Positions 19,996-29,952 of a stretch of 64,000 nucleotides of DNA are shown in pieces. A program made the position numbers and the translations under genes. Origin of the DNA: Candidatus Mesenet endosymbiont of Agriotes lineatus (lineage in GTDB: Bacteria > Pseudomonadota > Alphaproteobacteria > Rickettsiales > Anaplasmataceae); NCBI RefSeq assembly GCF_964019585.1, contig NZ_OZ026454.1, forward strand, positions 372,001-436,000. Direction: 5' to 3'. How positions within the stretch are numbered: the stretch's first letter is position 1; each line of letters opens with the position of its first letter. Below the pieces are notes generated by a model. The model made no database searches. It saw only the letters and a program-made list of their open reading frames with translations, and was not told where the DNA came from.

Positions 19996-21135
19996 ATGCA
20001 AATAAAACAATTAAGTCACGATGAGTTAATTGCGTGGCTTCGTCTTATCCGCACTGTAAATATTGGTCCTGTAACTTTTTTCGCTTTTTTAAAAGTATAT
20101 AAAACACCAAAGAATGTATTAGAGCATTTACCAACCCTTATAAGCAATTCTGGTACAAATAACAAAATATCAAAAATATGTACAGTAGAAGAAGCAGAAA
20201 AGGAGCTAGAAAGTGCTAAAGCAATAGGAGCTAAAATTATAGCAGCATGCGAACCTGATTACCCAGAGAGCTTAAGGAAAATTGCTGACTTTCCTCCTGT
20301 TATCACAGTACTTGGAGATGTTTCTTTACTCAAAAAGAATATAATTTCAATTGTTGGTGGACGTAACTCCTCTATAAATGGTAGAAATTTTGCAAATAAG
20401 TTAGCGTATGATCTAAGCCAAGCTGGATTTATTACAGTTTCTGGTCTGGCAAGTGGTATTGACACCGCAGTTAATAGTATGATATTTCAAAACCACTCAA
20501 CTATTGCAGTTACAGCTGCTGGTATTGACGTTGTTTATCCTAAGGAGAACCTACAGCTATATAACAAAATAGCAGAGAGTAATGGTTTAATAGTTACTGA
20601 GCTACCTTTTTCGACTAAACCAAAACCGCAGTATTTTCCACAGAGAAACCGCATTATATCTGGGCTATCCCTTGGTGTTGTTTTAATTGAAGCATCTAAG
20701 CGTTCTGGTTCTTTAATAACTGCAAATTTTGCTTTAGAGCAAAACAAGGAAGTTTTCGCAGTGCCTGGATCTCCTTTAGACCCACGCTGTGGTGGAAGCA
20801 ACAATTTAATTAAAAAAGGTGCCAAGCTTGTAGAATCTGTAGACGATATAATAGACGGTATTCGTTTTGGTTGCACCATTCAAAACAGTTTATTTGACGA
20901 TGCTACTAATTATGGTAATGATGAATATGTTGATGTTACAGATACAGAAGTTCAAAAAGCAAAAGCCGCTGTTTTAAGTTGCATTGATTCTATACCAACT
21001 GATATAGACGAAATCATTGCAGTAAGTGGAATGCGCACTGAAATAGTATTGGTAGCACTATTGGAGTTAGAACTAGCACAAAAAATAGAACGTTATCCAG
21101 GTAATAAAGTTGCTTTAGTATTTGATTGTAAGTAA
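19996..21135 (+). CDS. dprA: DNA processing protein DprA
   Basis: A 379-residue protein of the DprA/Smf family, which binds single-stranded DNA and loads RecA during uptake or repair. It has a N-terminal helix-hairpin-like region and a Rossmann core with IVGGRNSSINGRNFA and SGLASGIDTAVN (about residues 114-160). The motifs PQRNRIISGLS and GSLITANFALEQ follow, with a C-terminal winged-helix-like segment after residue 315. Length is usual. The ATG at 19996 lacks a clear ribosome site. Confidence 0.95.
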   Translation: MQIKQLSHDELIAWLRLIRTVNIGPVTFFAFLKVYKTPKNVLEHLPTLISNSGTNNKISKICTVEEAEKELESAKAIGAKIIAACEPDYPESLRKIADFPPVITVLGDVSLLKKNIISIVGGRNSSINGRNFANKLAYDLSQAGFITVSGLASGIDTAVNSMIFQNHSTIAVTAAGIDVVYPKENLQLYNKIAESNGLIVTELPFSTKPKPQYFPQRNRIISGLSLGVVLIEASKRSGSLITANFALEQNKEVFAVPGSPLDPRCGGSNNLIKKGAKLVESVDDIIDGIRFGCTIQNSLFDDATNYGNDEYVDVTDTEVQKAKAAVLSCIDSIPTDIDEIIAVSGMRTEIVLVALLELELAQKIERYPGNKVALVFDCK

Positions 21136-21305
21136 TATTAAATCCTAATTCAGAAAGTCAAAATTCCAAGCAAGATTTAATAAGATATTTTTTGAAAGAT
21201 TTATCACTCCTATTGCAAAAATATCTTATAAAGCAGCAGCTTTTGTATGTAATTGAGGCTTTAAAAAGTACAAATGGTTGATTTTTTGGTTTAAAATTGC
21301 ATTTA

Positions 21306-21425
21306 ATGAAAAAGCAAGCACTTACGCTAACTAAAGGTAATGTTGATGATAGAAGCAAGTCTCACAAAAAACTTATTGGTTTGCTATTTCTTGATAAAGG
21401 CTATATCAAGAAAAGGCATGTTTAA
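21306..21425 (+). pseudogene. IS982-like transposase remnant
   Basis: A 39-codon open stretch reads TKGNVDDRSK ... LLFLDKGYIKK. It matches the pattern PGNVDDR ... LFGDKGYI found around the catalytic core of IS982-family transposases. Sequence on either side (21136-21305 and 21426-21648) holds no readable coding frame. Only the core fragment survives, so it cannot be functional. Confidence 0.55.
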
Positions 21426-21648
21426 GATTTATAATGCCAGTAATAATATTAAATCGCAAATTTCTGAAAATTATGATAAACATAATCTTAAATATTTTTG
21501 AACCTGATTTTCTACTCTCATTCTAAACAATTTCTGTTATGCTCTTTCTGCTCTGAATTAATGTTTTTATATTTTACAACTTTTGCCAGCCTTAGAATCA
21601 GCGTATTTTATGTAGTGAGCTTCAGCTTTAGGCCATGTGAACAAAATT

Positions 21649-21765
21649 TCATTTAAGCAAAATGAGGGCTCCAACAAAGTTCAAAAAGCCCCTATAAACC
21701 GCTGTAATCTTATCGAATCTACAAAAAATACGTCTAAAATTTTTGATTTTACTGAAAAAACAATA
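21649..21765 (-). pseudogene. C-terminal fragment of an IS5-type transposase
   Basis: The minus strand reads KNFRRIFCRFDKI ... FLNFVGALILLK then a stop, resembling the C-terminus of IS5-group DDE transposases (RVFxRYDK ... F...AA.I.L). It is cut at its upstream side by the terminal repeat of the next element at 21766. The longer open frame to 21990 is an accident of the antisense strand of that element. Confidence 0.5.
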
Positions 21766-22502
21766 GACTTCTTTCAAAATTGGTAAGGAAATGAAAATGT
21801 AGTATAGAATCATGCATTTAAGTGTATGAGATATGAAAAAATAGAGAAACTGAAAGGAGAAAAATTTCGGCAGGGGTAAAAAAGCAACATTTGAACGAAT
21901 GGTGGAAATTTTGGATAAAGAAGAAGAAAAGCAAAGTAAAAGCAAGCTCTGCATAGAAGACAGATGGCGCTGGAATATATAAGATTTCATATTGGTCGGA
22001 GTTATGGAATAAGTGAAGTTTTAAGATAATAAGAAGATACGTTGGCCCAGATTTTGCGTTACCAGAGAGCTCTTAAAAAGTGAGATGATTCCACGGAAAC
22101 ACCTATAGAAAGACTCAAAAAAGCAGTTATTCAGGGAAGAAAAAGAAGCATACTATAAAAACACAGGTAATTGTGAAAAAAACAAAGATTGTATTTTTTC
22201 AAACGGTAGGAGGCACGATTTTCGGTTTTTCAAAGAATCAAAAATTCACATATTACCAGACGTTAAAGTTCTGGCAGATACAGAAGAATGATGCATAAAA
22301 ACGCGGAATTATCGCACAGGAAGACAAAAAATTGAGTAAAAGAAAGAAAATCAGGAATTAAAAGGGTAGTAGTAGAAAACGTGATTGGGTTAGATTTAAA
22401 ATTATTGCAATCAAAATCGGCGAAAGCGTTTTGGTTTAAGGTTTAATCCGATTGCTGCTATTTATAATTTTGAGCTCCATACATGAATTTTGAAAGAGGT
22501 CT
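21766..22502 (+). mobile_element. degenerate IS5-family insertion sequence
   Basis: The element is bounded by imperfect terminal inverted repeats (AGACTTCTTTCAAAATT at 21766 and its inverse AATTTTGAAAGAGGTCT ending at 22502), with TA at both junctions. Inside, from the ATG at 21826, a transposase of the IS5 type can be followed in pieces: MRYEKIEKLKGEKFRQG, ATFERMVEILDKEE, YISRG-like helix region, FALP, then ETPIERLK and FSNGR-HDFR. Stops and frameshifts are frequent and parts are missing, so it is dead. The end reads RFGLRFNPIAAIYNFEL. Confidence 0.75.
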
Positions 22503-23140
22503 ATTCTTTTGATTTGCTAGCCCTTATTCTTTTGATTGTATTCAGTTAATTTTTGATCTCACTTTAATTTTTCCCTTTCTAGAAATTCTAAATAAACTCT
22601 ATTTTTTGATTTGTTTCTATGTCATACATATTGGTATCGGATTTATAACGGCTAACAAAATAAGCTCCAGCTTCATCCATTTGTTTATTGGTACAACTAA
22701 GTCAGCAGTTGATATATTGCCTCTATAACCCTGATCTGTTAGCTCATGATTTAGAATGTAATTTTATCCCATTCATAACCACTATACATATCCTTTATAC
22801 AAATTTTCCATATCATTAGGTAGGCTAATATAGCCTATGCTTTTAAATTGTGAGATGTTTCTAAATAAAACTGTTGTACATTCTTTTCATATTCAGTAAA
22901 CCTAAAATTTAAACCTTACAGAATCTTCATTTAATAATTCCATCTATGTTACCCAAAATCATTCAATTTCTTTTCTGTTATAGTTGATATTTCATCTGCT
23001 TTCTCATTACAAAATTCGTTGAGGATAAATTAGTTATTTTTCTCATTATAATTTTTTGTAATAAATTTAAGAGGCCTGTTTTTTTCTTCTCTCCACCAAC
23101 TTTCCTTATCTTCACCTCGTATGGTTTGGAGAATACTCCC
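22503..23140 (-). pseudogene. IS4-like element, truncated inverted copy
   Basis: Read on the minus strand it matches the element at 34034-35345. The left end GGGAGTATTCTCCAAACCATACG (23140 downward) leads into ~150 bp nearly identical to 34034-34188, then patchy similarity through the segment encoding YKSDTNMYDIETNQKIE (around 22600-22670). Similarity stops at 22503, where the IS5-like element begins. Many stops and deletions are present, more than in the other copy. The open frame of 62 codons at 22978-23166 is part of this remnant and not a gene. Confidence 0.65.
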
Positions 23141-23149
23141 TTTGGCAAT

Positions 23150-23560
23150 CTTGTGAAAAGCAGCATAACTACTATATGGTAATTTAGGCAGTGCTCCAGC
23201 CGTTTATTACAACCTCCAGTAAAGCAACAAATCTATCTCATCCACATAAATTTTCTCTCCTCTTGGTGGCCTCTCTATATCCAGCTTCATCTATATACGA
23301 TTTTTTCGATAAATCTCTACCTATTTGGTAAATTTTTTTTAATGTGATTTTTAGCTATCTGACCAAATTGTGCTTATTCCGAAACTAAGTTTCATCTCTG
23401 CCAGCTGGATGCTTTTTTACATATTCTTCTATTACCATTCTTTCTTTTTGAGCCATGTATATAGCGTCTAAAAGCTCCACAACCTCAGCTTTTGACCCCC
23501 CTTTAACCACAGATACTGCTTTTTCCCGCCTATCTCCTTATATACTAAACATTTCATTTT
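23150..23560 (-). pseudogene. IS630-like transposase remnant
   Basis: On the minus strand three pieces follow each other in different frames: REKAVSVVKGGSKAEVVELL (N-terminal helix-turn-helix type), a middle region with KNHIKKNL, and SYIDEAGYREAT ... GEKIYVDEID. The last resembles the YIDESG ... YREYARAPRGEKVYG motif of IS630 transposases. No full frame survives. From 23561 to 23701 I see nothing recognisable. Confidence 0.5.
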
Positions 23561-23701
23561 TTTGCAGGTGATATAAATATGATACGATTCAAGTAGAGAC
23601 CCTATTACCTGCAGGTAATGGAATTAAAATTATATAAAATATTAACTACTGAACTTACCAATTATAGAAGAAAGAAAGCTGATAAAGCATTTTACAAAAC
23701 G

Positions 23702-24871
23702 TCATCTGAATGCTATAGTAGCATTTTTTCGCATATTGTCGAAATATATAGCACTTTGCGTTGAAACTTTTTGTTCATAAATCTTCTGTTTTATCCATTC
23801 ATGCTGACCCACATACTTTTTTTGTATATTGCACAGCATTATTAATCTTAGATTGCCTTTATTATCCTTAATATCTATTATTTCTCCTACTTGTAACTTC
23901 TGCAAAGGGGCCTGCATATAGGGAGCTAGCTCCCCCATTTTTACCTCAATTTTTTCTACTTTTGGTAGCCCTAAGTTTTCCACCGCTCTATCAAACATTA
24001 AACAGTCCACTTTCTGATTTTTCAGATTATCTAGCTTTCCACAATATTCCTTAAATTTTTCCTGATTATTTAATAAATAAATTTGCTTTAAACTTAAAGT
24101 TGTATCTAGCAATGATGGATCAAATTTTATTTTATCAGCAACTTTTACTACTAAGTATGCACCATCTACAGCAATTGGGTCACTAATATCACCAATATTT
24201 AAGCTTCCTAGCATATTTTGTAATTTAGAAGGCAACTGCATTATGTTTAATGCTTCTTTTTGTATAGACACTGGAAATTCGGTATAATCTTTGACGATTG
24301 TCTCAAGGGTTTCATTATTACGTAATTTCTGAACTATGTTAACAGCAGTATTATATGAACTATTAGATTTATTGGGTATTAGTATTTCTAAAACATTGAT
24401 AATCACACTTATTCTATCTATTTGTTGTGCAATATTGTTTACTTCTTCGTTACTAATATTGATAAAAGACAATATTTTCAACTCAGAGATTTTATTCCAC
24501 AATAGCTGAGATTTTATCTGCTTTATTATCGAACCATAACCTACATAATTATTTTTAACTTGCTTTACAAATTCATCATAATTTAGCTTAAATCTTTTAG
24601 AAAATAAGAGAATTTCACCATTTAACTCATTGTTACTGACAGAGACTTTAAGTTTTTTTGCTTGATTTTCAATTAACACCTCATCTATTAAGCTTTGTAA
24701 AACTTGCTTTTGATCTGTTTTGATACCAAGATGCTCCATAGATAACATACGTTTCTCAACATCCAAACTTGAAATCAACTCTCCATTAACAGTAGCAACG
24801 ATTTTGACTGAAGCAAATACATTTGTAAATATGCAAGATAGTAAGAGAAAAATGATTGCTAACTTATTCAT
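23702..24871 (-). CDS. surA: SurA-like periplasmic chaperone/peptidyl-prolyl isomerase
   Basis: A 389-residue exported protein. The signal peptide MNKLAIIFLLLSCIFTNVFA is followed at once by VKIVATVNGELISSLDVEKR, the start of the SurA N-domain. Two parvulin-like regions follow, with LQVGEIIDI-type strands, and both are divergent. SurA escorts outer-membrane proteins through the periplasm, so the porin at 7524 is a natural client. It lies five bases downstream of dnaA on the same strand and is probably co-transcribed. Confidence 0.85.
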   Translation of the reverse strand: MNKLAIIFLLLSCIFTNVFASVKIVATVNGELISSLDVEKRMLSMEHLGIKTDQKQVLQSLIDEVLIENQAKKLKVSVSNNELNGEILLFSKRFKLNYDEFVKQVKNNYVGYGSIIKQIKSQLLWNKISELKILSFINISNEEVNNIAQQIDRISVIINVLEILIPNKSNSSYNTAVNIVQKLRNNETLETIVKDYTEFPVSIQKEALNIMQLPSKLQNMLGSLNIGDISDPIAVDGAYLVVKVADKIKFDPSLLDTTLSLKQIYLLNNQEKFKEYCGKLDNLKNQKVDCLMFDRAVENLGLPKVEKIEVKMGELAPYMQAPLQKLQVGEIIDIKDNKGNLRLIMLCNIQKKYVGQHEWIKQKIYEQKVSTQSAIYFDNMRKNATIAFR

Positions 24872-24876
24872 TTTGT

Positions 24877-26262
24877 TTATCTTAACATTTTAATTAATAA
24901 ATTAACATCACTTGCAAGGTTCACATCAGTTTTTATCAAATTATCTATTTGTCTTACTGCATGAATGATAGTTGTATGGTCTCTACCACCAAAACTCCTA
25001 CCAATATCAGGCAAGCTTTTCTGTGTTAGCATCTTTGCTAAGTACATTGCAACCTGTCTTGGTCTAGATAAGTTGCGAGCTCTCTTGGTTGAGTATATAT
25101 CTGACAATTTTATCTTAAAAAACTCAGATACTTTTTTCTGTATCTCATCAATTGAGATCATTTTGCAATTTGAACGTAAAAGATCCGATAGAGTATCATT
25201 AGCTAATTCTATAGTTATATTTTTACCATTTAGTAAAGAGTGAGCCATAACCTTGTTTAATGCTCCTTCTAGCTCTCTAACGTTAGACTTTATATTTTTT
25301 GCTAAAAACTCAAGCACGCCATTAGGAACATCAGCTTTCATATTTTCTACTTTAGATTGTAATATTCCCAATCTAAGCTCAAAAGTTGTTTCATTAATGT
25401 CTGCTACCAAACCCCATCCTAAACGTGACTTTATCCTATCCTCGACTCCATCTAGGCTACTTGGCGATCTATCAGCAGAAATTACCAGCTGTTTGTTTTG
25501 ATCAATTAATGCATTAAAAGTATGAAAAAACTCTTCCTGAGTACTGTCTTTACCGCTGATGAATTGTACATCATCTATCATAAGCACATCTGTTGAGCGA
25601 AATTGCTCTTTAAATACCATAATATCCCTGTTTCTTAATGCTGTTATGTACTGATACATAAACTTCTCTGCTGATAAATATACCACCTTTCTTTCACTTG
25701 AAGTACTAACTATATGCCATGCAATAGCATGCATTAAATGTGTTTTGCCCAGCCCTACACCACCATATAAAAATAAAGGATTACTTCCAGGGATAGAAGC
25801 AGAAGACTCAGCAATACGCTTTGCTGCAGTGAACGCAAGCTCATTTGGTCTACCAACAACAAAATTGTCAAAAGTAAATCTTGGATCTAAAGGAGAAGAT
25901 AGATTATCATAACTATTAGTGATATTTTTATAGCCCTCCTTATCTATAACGTTACTCTCTTCCTTAATAACTCGAATATCAAGTGAGCGTATGGTATTAT
26001 CTTCACTCTGCCATAAAGATAGTATTTTATCTATATAATGTATCGATATCCATTCCTTAATAAATCTAGTTGGAGCTGAAAGTAACACTTCCCCATTGTT
26101 ATTACTGATGAATTTTAAGAAACCAATCCAGCTATTAAAAACAGCCTCCCCATAAAGCTTACGAAGTTGATTTTGTATCTTTTTCCAAATAGAACTGCAA
26201 TCATCAATGGTGATAATGTGGTCACAGAATACACTTGCAACTTTAGGGCTAGTTAAATTCAT
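24877..26262 (-). CDS. dnaA: chromosomal replication initiator DnaA
   Basis: A 461-residue initiator that binds DnaA boxes and opens the origin. Domain I is near the N-terminus ([22 protein letters not shown]). The AAA+ domain has Walker [14 protein letters not shown] and Walker [10 protein letters not shown], and domain IV carries the signature [15 protein letters not shown]. The frame is open to a TTG at 26298, but the ATG at 26262 (MNLTSPKVA) is the better start. No origin-like array of DnaA boxes was seen next to it, in line with Rickettsiales, where the origin is elsewhere. Confidence 0.97.
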   Translation of the reverse strand: MNLTSPKVASVFCDHIITIDDCSSIWKKIQNQLRKLYGEAVFNSWIGFLKFISNNNGEVLLSAPTRFIKEWISIHYIDKILSLWQSEDNTIRSLDIRVIKEESNVIDKEGYKNITNSYDNLSSPLDPRFTFDNFVVGRPNELAFTAAKRIAESSASIPGSNPLFLYGGVGLGKTHLMHAIAWHIVSTSSERKVVYLSAEKFMYQYITALRNRDIMVFKEQFRSTDVLMIDDVQFISGKDSTQEEFFHTFNALIDQNKQLVISADRSPSSLDGVEDRIKSRLGWGLVADINETTFELRLGILQSKVENMKADVPNGVLEFLAKNIKSNVRELEGALNKVMAHSLLNGKNITIELANDTLSDLLRSNCKMISIDEIQKKVSEFFKIKLSDIYSTKRARNLSRPRQVAMYLAKMLTQKSLPDIGRSFGGRDHTTIIHAVRQIDNLIKTDVNLASDVNLLIKMLR

Positions 26263-26298
26263 AAATACACCGAATACAATAAAAAGTTTGCTCTTCAA

Positions 26299-26636
26299 AT
26301 AAAATATTGATTAAAACTATTTATATAAATTAACAAATATTACAGATTGTTATCATTATGATGTTTTATTTATTAGTTGTAAAGCCTAGTAAATGATTTT
26401 TCTTAAATCCACTATAATAGAGGATTGTATTATAATACAGGAGTATTTTGTCATTTCATAATTTTGATGTAATAAATTTTTGTTGCGCGAATATATTAAT
26501 TATTTTAATCTTTAATAAGATAATTAAATTAAATTTTTATTTTTTATACCGTATTAACTGAAAGTTAACATTTTATGGTTTAATCTTAACTAGTTATATT
26601 TAAAAATTAAATTATTTTAAATGAGGGGAAAAGGTA
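26299..26636. other. A+T-rich divergent spacer between dnaA and the two-repeat gene
   Basis: About 340 bases without a coding frame. It must hold the promoters for dnaA (minus) and the gene at 26637 (plus). A TTAA-N7-TTAA site lies at 26554-26568. No DnaA box matching TTATNCACA, and no tandem repeat, was found on reading. Confidence 0.5.
26554..26568. promoter_or_regulatory. possible CtrA-binding box
   Basis: TTAA at 26554-26557 and TTAA at 26565-26568 are separated by seven bases, the CtrA half-site spacing known from Caulobacter and relatives. It sits in the dnaA upstream spacer. In DNA this rich in A and T such a pattern also arises by chance several times per window, so the call is weak. 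Confidence 0.25.
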
Positions 26637-28343
26637 ATGAGCAACATAAGTATTAAGAAGAACAGAAATAATGATACCCTATTACAAGAGATAAAAAATC
26701 ACTTGTTTGGTAAAAAAAATAAGAAAGAGCTAAATTATTACACTGTGTTAGATTTTAAAAATAAAGATGATTTTGTAAAGAGTCAAAAAAAGTCGAGCGA
26801 GATTATTAAGAAAAACTTAAAGAGAATTAACAAAAAACACCCATCAGATGATAATTATACTAATAAAGGTCTTAAGAAAGAGGGATTATCTTTTATAATA
26901 GGTTTAAGAAATGGAGCTCAATCTTATTTAGCAAATTTGCAGCAAGAAGAAGCTTTTAAGAAAAATAATGATATTAACAAGATCACAGAAGATAAAGGCA
27001 GCAATCTATATAGATTTAAACGTACTCTTGATTATATAAAAAAAGTAGAAGAGTATCTAGGTTTTAGCTTAGAACAAACTCCAGAAAAAACTATAGATAA
27101 ATTTATTCTTATAAGAAATGTAGATAAGTTAGAAAGAAAATTTGAAAAGAAAATAAAAAAATTTAATCGAAAGCATCCATTTAGTCTAAAATCTATTAAT
27201 GATTATGTGCAACAAGAAGGGCTACTTTTTATAATAGAATCAAAGCAGCAAGCTATATCATACATAAAAGGAAAAGAAGAGCATGCTGCAAAGGGAAATG
27301 ATCATTATGATGATGTGCAAATTAATTTAGATAAAATAAAACAAGATAAAAAAAGCCTCTTATATCAGTATCAGCTTATGCTTGATTACATAAACTTGAT
27401 GGAAAAAAAACTTGGCCTAAACATAGAATCTAACAACTTCCTATCTAAAATAAGAGAGGATTCTGTAAAGATCTTGTCAAACTCAAACTTACGTTCAGTT
27501 TACGACGAAGGCGTAGCTAGTAAAGAGCTTAATTCTTCAGCTTCTTATGAAGATTGTATTAAATATCAGCAGAAAGTTAATGAGAGAGATAGTAGTGTGG
27601 AGAAATCTGAGGCAATAGTAAAAAAAGCAAATGATCAGCAACAGGTTAATTTAAAGAGTAATAAAAAGGTAGAAAAAGCTTTAGTTGTAAAATATGTGGG
27701 TATCAGTTATTCACCTTCTATCAGTGTGAATACACCAAAACCTGAAAAAATGTCTTCAACTACACAATCATTTAAACAAGTAGTTCAAAATCCTAATAAT
27801 AATACAGTGAGTAATCTGCATATAGTGCAAAAGCAGAAGAGGTTATCACTTAATAATACAATGACATTACTATTATCAGTATACGGAGAGCCTATAAGCA
27901 GCATATTTGGAATGAAAAATCTTCAAATGTCTATTGTAACTAGATTTAATTGGCCAAATTTGAATGTTAGCATGGGGATAAGCAGTATAAAAGCTTTACC
28001 ACAGGAAAAATTGACTTCCGAAACATCACAAAGTGTTCAGCAGCAAGATAACAAAAAAGAAAGTAATAACTCTTTCAGTACATTTAGTAATATTAAAAAC
28101 TGGTGTTATTATAATATTGTAGAACCAGTGGTAAATTTTGTTGGTGTAACACTAGAGTATAATGCACTCAACTCAAATTTAAGTACAGATTATAAGAGTG
28201 ATATAGAATCTGGAGTTTCAGGTAAGTATACAAAAACCCCTGATAATATAACGAGCAGTGCTGATAATGAACAAAAGGTAGGTAGTGAATTGCATGGTGT
28301 TACTATACAAAAATTATTAACTACTATAAAATGTATAGGTTGA
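26637..28343 (+). CDS. hypothetical protein with two ~90-residue repeats, J-domain-like in outline
   Basis: A 568-residue Lys-rich cytosolic protein with a good AGGGGAAAAGG ribosome site. Residues ~55-146 and ~165-264 are repeats of each other. Each has a helix ending in KHP (68-69 and 180-181), a core LSFIIGLRNGAQSYL or LLFIIESKQQAISYI, and a last helix (LDYIKKVEEYLGFSLE, LDYINLMEKKLGLNIE). YYTVLDF (34-40), the KKHP segments and ILSNSNLRSVYDEG (279-292) recall a DnaJ J-domain, but the HPD triad is not kept (HPS, HPF). Residues 300-568 are low-complexity. It could be an effector; the function is unknown. Confidence 0.7.
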   Translation: MSNISIKKNRNNDTLLQEIKNHLFGKKNKKELNYYTVLDFKNKDDFVKSQKKSSEIIKKNLKRINKKHPSDDNYTNKGLKKEGLSFIIGLRNGAQSYLANLQQEEAFKKNNDINKITEDKGSNLYRFKRTLDYIKKVEEYLGFSLEQTPEKTIDKFILIRNVDKLERKFEKKIKKFNRKHPFSLKSINDYVQQEGLLFIIESKQQAISYIKGKEEHAAKGNDHYDDVQINLDKIKQDKKSLLYQYQLMLDYINLMEKKLGLNIESNNFLSKIREDSVKILSNSNLRSVYDEGVASKELNSSASYEDCIKYQQKVNERDSSVEKSEAIVKKANDQQQVNLKSNKKVEKALVVKYVGISYSPSISVNTPKPEKMSSTTQSFKQVVQNPNNNTVSNLHIVQKQKRLSLNNTMTLLLSVYGEPISSIFGMKNLQMSIVTRFNWPNLNVSMGISSIKALPQEKLTSETSQSVQQQDNKKESNNSFSTFSNIKNWCYYNIVEPVVNFVGVTLEYNALNSNLSTDYKSDIESGVSGKYTKTPDNITSSADNEQKVGSELHGVTIQKLLTTIKCIG

Positions 28344-28429
28344 TTTTTTAAGAATGCTAAATGAATTATAAGATACAGATCAATAATTCTTAAATAACTT
28401 CTATCTCATATTGTAAAGATGGAAATTAA

Positions 28430-28921
28430 TCAAGACATCAATGAAGAAGGCATTTTTTTCACTTCATTAGTTTGTTTATCACGCCATTTTTTTAATTTAT
28501 CAGCAATATTAATATTGCTGATAGATAATATGGATGCAGCCATAATAGCAGCGTTGAATGCTCCACTACTACCTATAGCCATAGTTGCAACAGGCACTCC
28601 CTTAGGCATTTGTATTATAGAGAATAAGCTATCTATACCATTTAAATGTTGATTCTGAATTGGTACTCCTATCACAGGTAGATGGGTTAAGGCAGCTGTC
28701 ATTCCAGGCAAATGAGCTGCACCACCAGCTCCAGCTATAATCACTTTAAAACCCTCTTTTTCTGCAGATTTAGCAAAATCAAATAACCTATCTGGCGTTC
28801 TATGGGCAGATATTATACGAACTTCATAAGGTATCTGTAATTCCTTAAAAACAGTTAACGAATTCTCCATTGTTGCAAAATCTGACTCACTGCCCATTAT
28901 TATAGCTACTTCTGCTGCCAT
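28430..28921 (-). CDS. purE: 5-(carboxyamino)imidazole ribonucleotide mutase
   Basis: A 163-residue class I PurE, which moves the carboxyl group of N5-CAIR to give CAIR in purine synthesis. The substrate loop IMGSESDFATM, the segment SAHRTPDRLFDFA with the catalytic His, and GAGGAAHLPGM are intact. Length matches the bacterial enzyme. It is not linked to purK in this window. Confidence 0.96.
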   Translation of the reverse strand: MAAEVAIIMGSESDFATMENSLTVFKELQIPYEVRIISAHRTPDRLFDFAKSAEKEGFKVIIAGAGGAAHLPGMTAALTHLPVIGVPIQNQHLNGIDSLFSIIQMPKGVPVATMAIGSSGAFNAAIMAASILSISNINIADKLKKWRDKQTNEVKKMPSSLMS

Positions 28922-28998
28922 ACTCTCTCATTTTTATAATTTTTAAACCCTTTGATTACATAAGATAATTATACTTCCGATTACTAACAGATCAAATT

Positions 28999-29952
28999 TT
29001 AACTTGATATAATAGTTTCACATTTGCGGTATAAGAAGTCATTAATTATAGCTATGGTTATTAAAGTTGCTATTTCTCTCCTTTTGTAACTTTCAGAATA
29101 ATAACGTTTAGACCTTAAAATAAGAGATTCAGGATGTCCTTGAAAGTGGATATTGCCATACTTATCTTCAATTGCCTCAATGACACCATCGTCAGAAAAT
29201 CCTACAACTTTATAACCGATGGATTGTAATTTTTTAATATTCTCATCACTGTTATTAATCATTTCTCCATGAGCATCAGGAAAATAAACAGCAAACCAGC
29301 CATCTTCATCAGGTTGTGCAAAGCGTGATACTATTGATGACAATCTACTCTCCTGTGCTATCTTCAACTTATTAAGACGGCGATCGTTATGATAAGACTT
29401 TTTGCTCTCTTGAGTCTTATGCAGCTTTTTCATGCTGATTATCTCAACTCCTTGTGCGTACATAATTCCCTGCAACCCACCACAAATAGCAAGCAGGCTA
29501 ATGTTAGGGTTCTCATCTACAACTTGTACGATTGCTTTAGTCACTAATTGACGGCTTGAGGTAGGAGGCAAAGGATCAGAATCAAGATTATAATAATTTC
29601 CTGGTAGTAATATTCTATTTATTTTGCTATCCTTAATAAAGTCCTTAACTACTTCTTTTATTTTTTTAGATTCTAATTGTTCCACATTATCTTTAGCTTC
29701 AGATAATGCTTCTTCCTTTGCTTTACTAAAAATTTTATTGTAGTCAATTAATATAACATGTGCACCCATACTAACAAGCATCTCACATATTCTATCAGAG
29801 GATGCCCATTCATGGTCGTAAGTTTCTTTTTCCGTTCTGAGTAAGCCAACAGTAATATCACAGTCTTTGTTAGGAAAATCTCTTACTTCTGCAATAGCAA
29901 AATTAAATTTAAACAAAAATAACAGTGTTAATATACTTATAAAAATTCTCAT
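28999..29952 (-). CDS. exported C26-type (gamma-glutamyl) hydrolase, copy 1
   Basis: A 317-residue protein with a signal peptide (residues 1-21, cleavage near AIA). The mature part is a class I glutamine-amidotransferase-like fold of the peptidase C26 group. The nucleophile elbow is AICGGLQG (Cys157), and His273 with Glu275 sits in FQGHPES near the end. LPGNYYNLDSDP (116-127) matches the substrate loop of such hydrolases. All three catalytic residues are present, so it is probably active in the periplasm on a gamma-glutamyl bond; the substrate is not known. Its ATG overlaps the stop of the paralogue upstream by 4 bp. Confidence 0.8.
   Translation of the reverse strand: MRIFISILTLLFLFKFNFAIAEVRDFPNKDCDITVGLLRTEKETYDHEWASSDRICEMLVSMGAHVILIDYNKIFSKAKEEALSEAKDNVEQLESKKIKEVVKDFIKDSKINRILLPGNYYNLDSDPLPPTSSRQLVTKAIVQVVDENPNISLLAICGGLQGIMYAQGVEIISMKKLHKTQESKKSYHNDRRLNKLKIAQESRLSSIVSRFAQPDEDGWFAVYFPDAHGEMINNSDENIKKLQSIGYKVVGFSDDGVIEAIEDKYGNIHFQGHPESLILRSKRYYSESYKRREIATLITIAIINDFLYRKCETIISS

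Noticed and set aside
22978-23166. 62-codon minus-strand frame as a gene
   Set aside because: It is a reading through the left end of the IS4-like remnant and reappears in the other copy (33974-34207) at the same place.
26299-26636. Replication origin next to dnaA
   Set aside because: No DnaA-box array or unwinding-type repeat was seen. In this group the origin is known to lie elsewhere.
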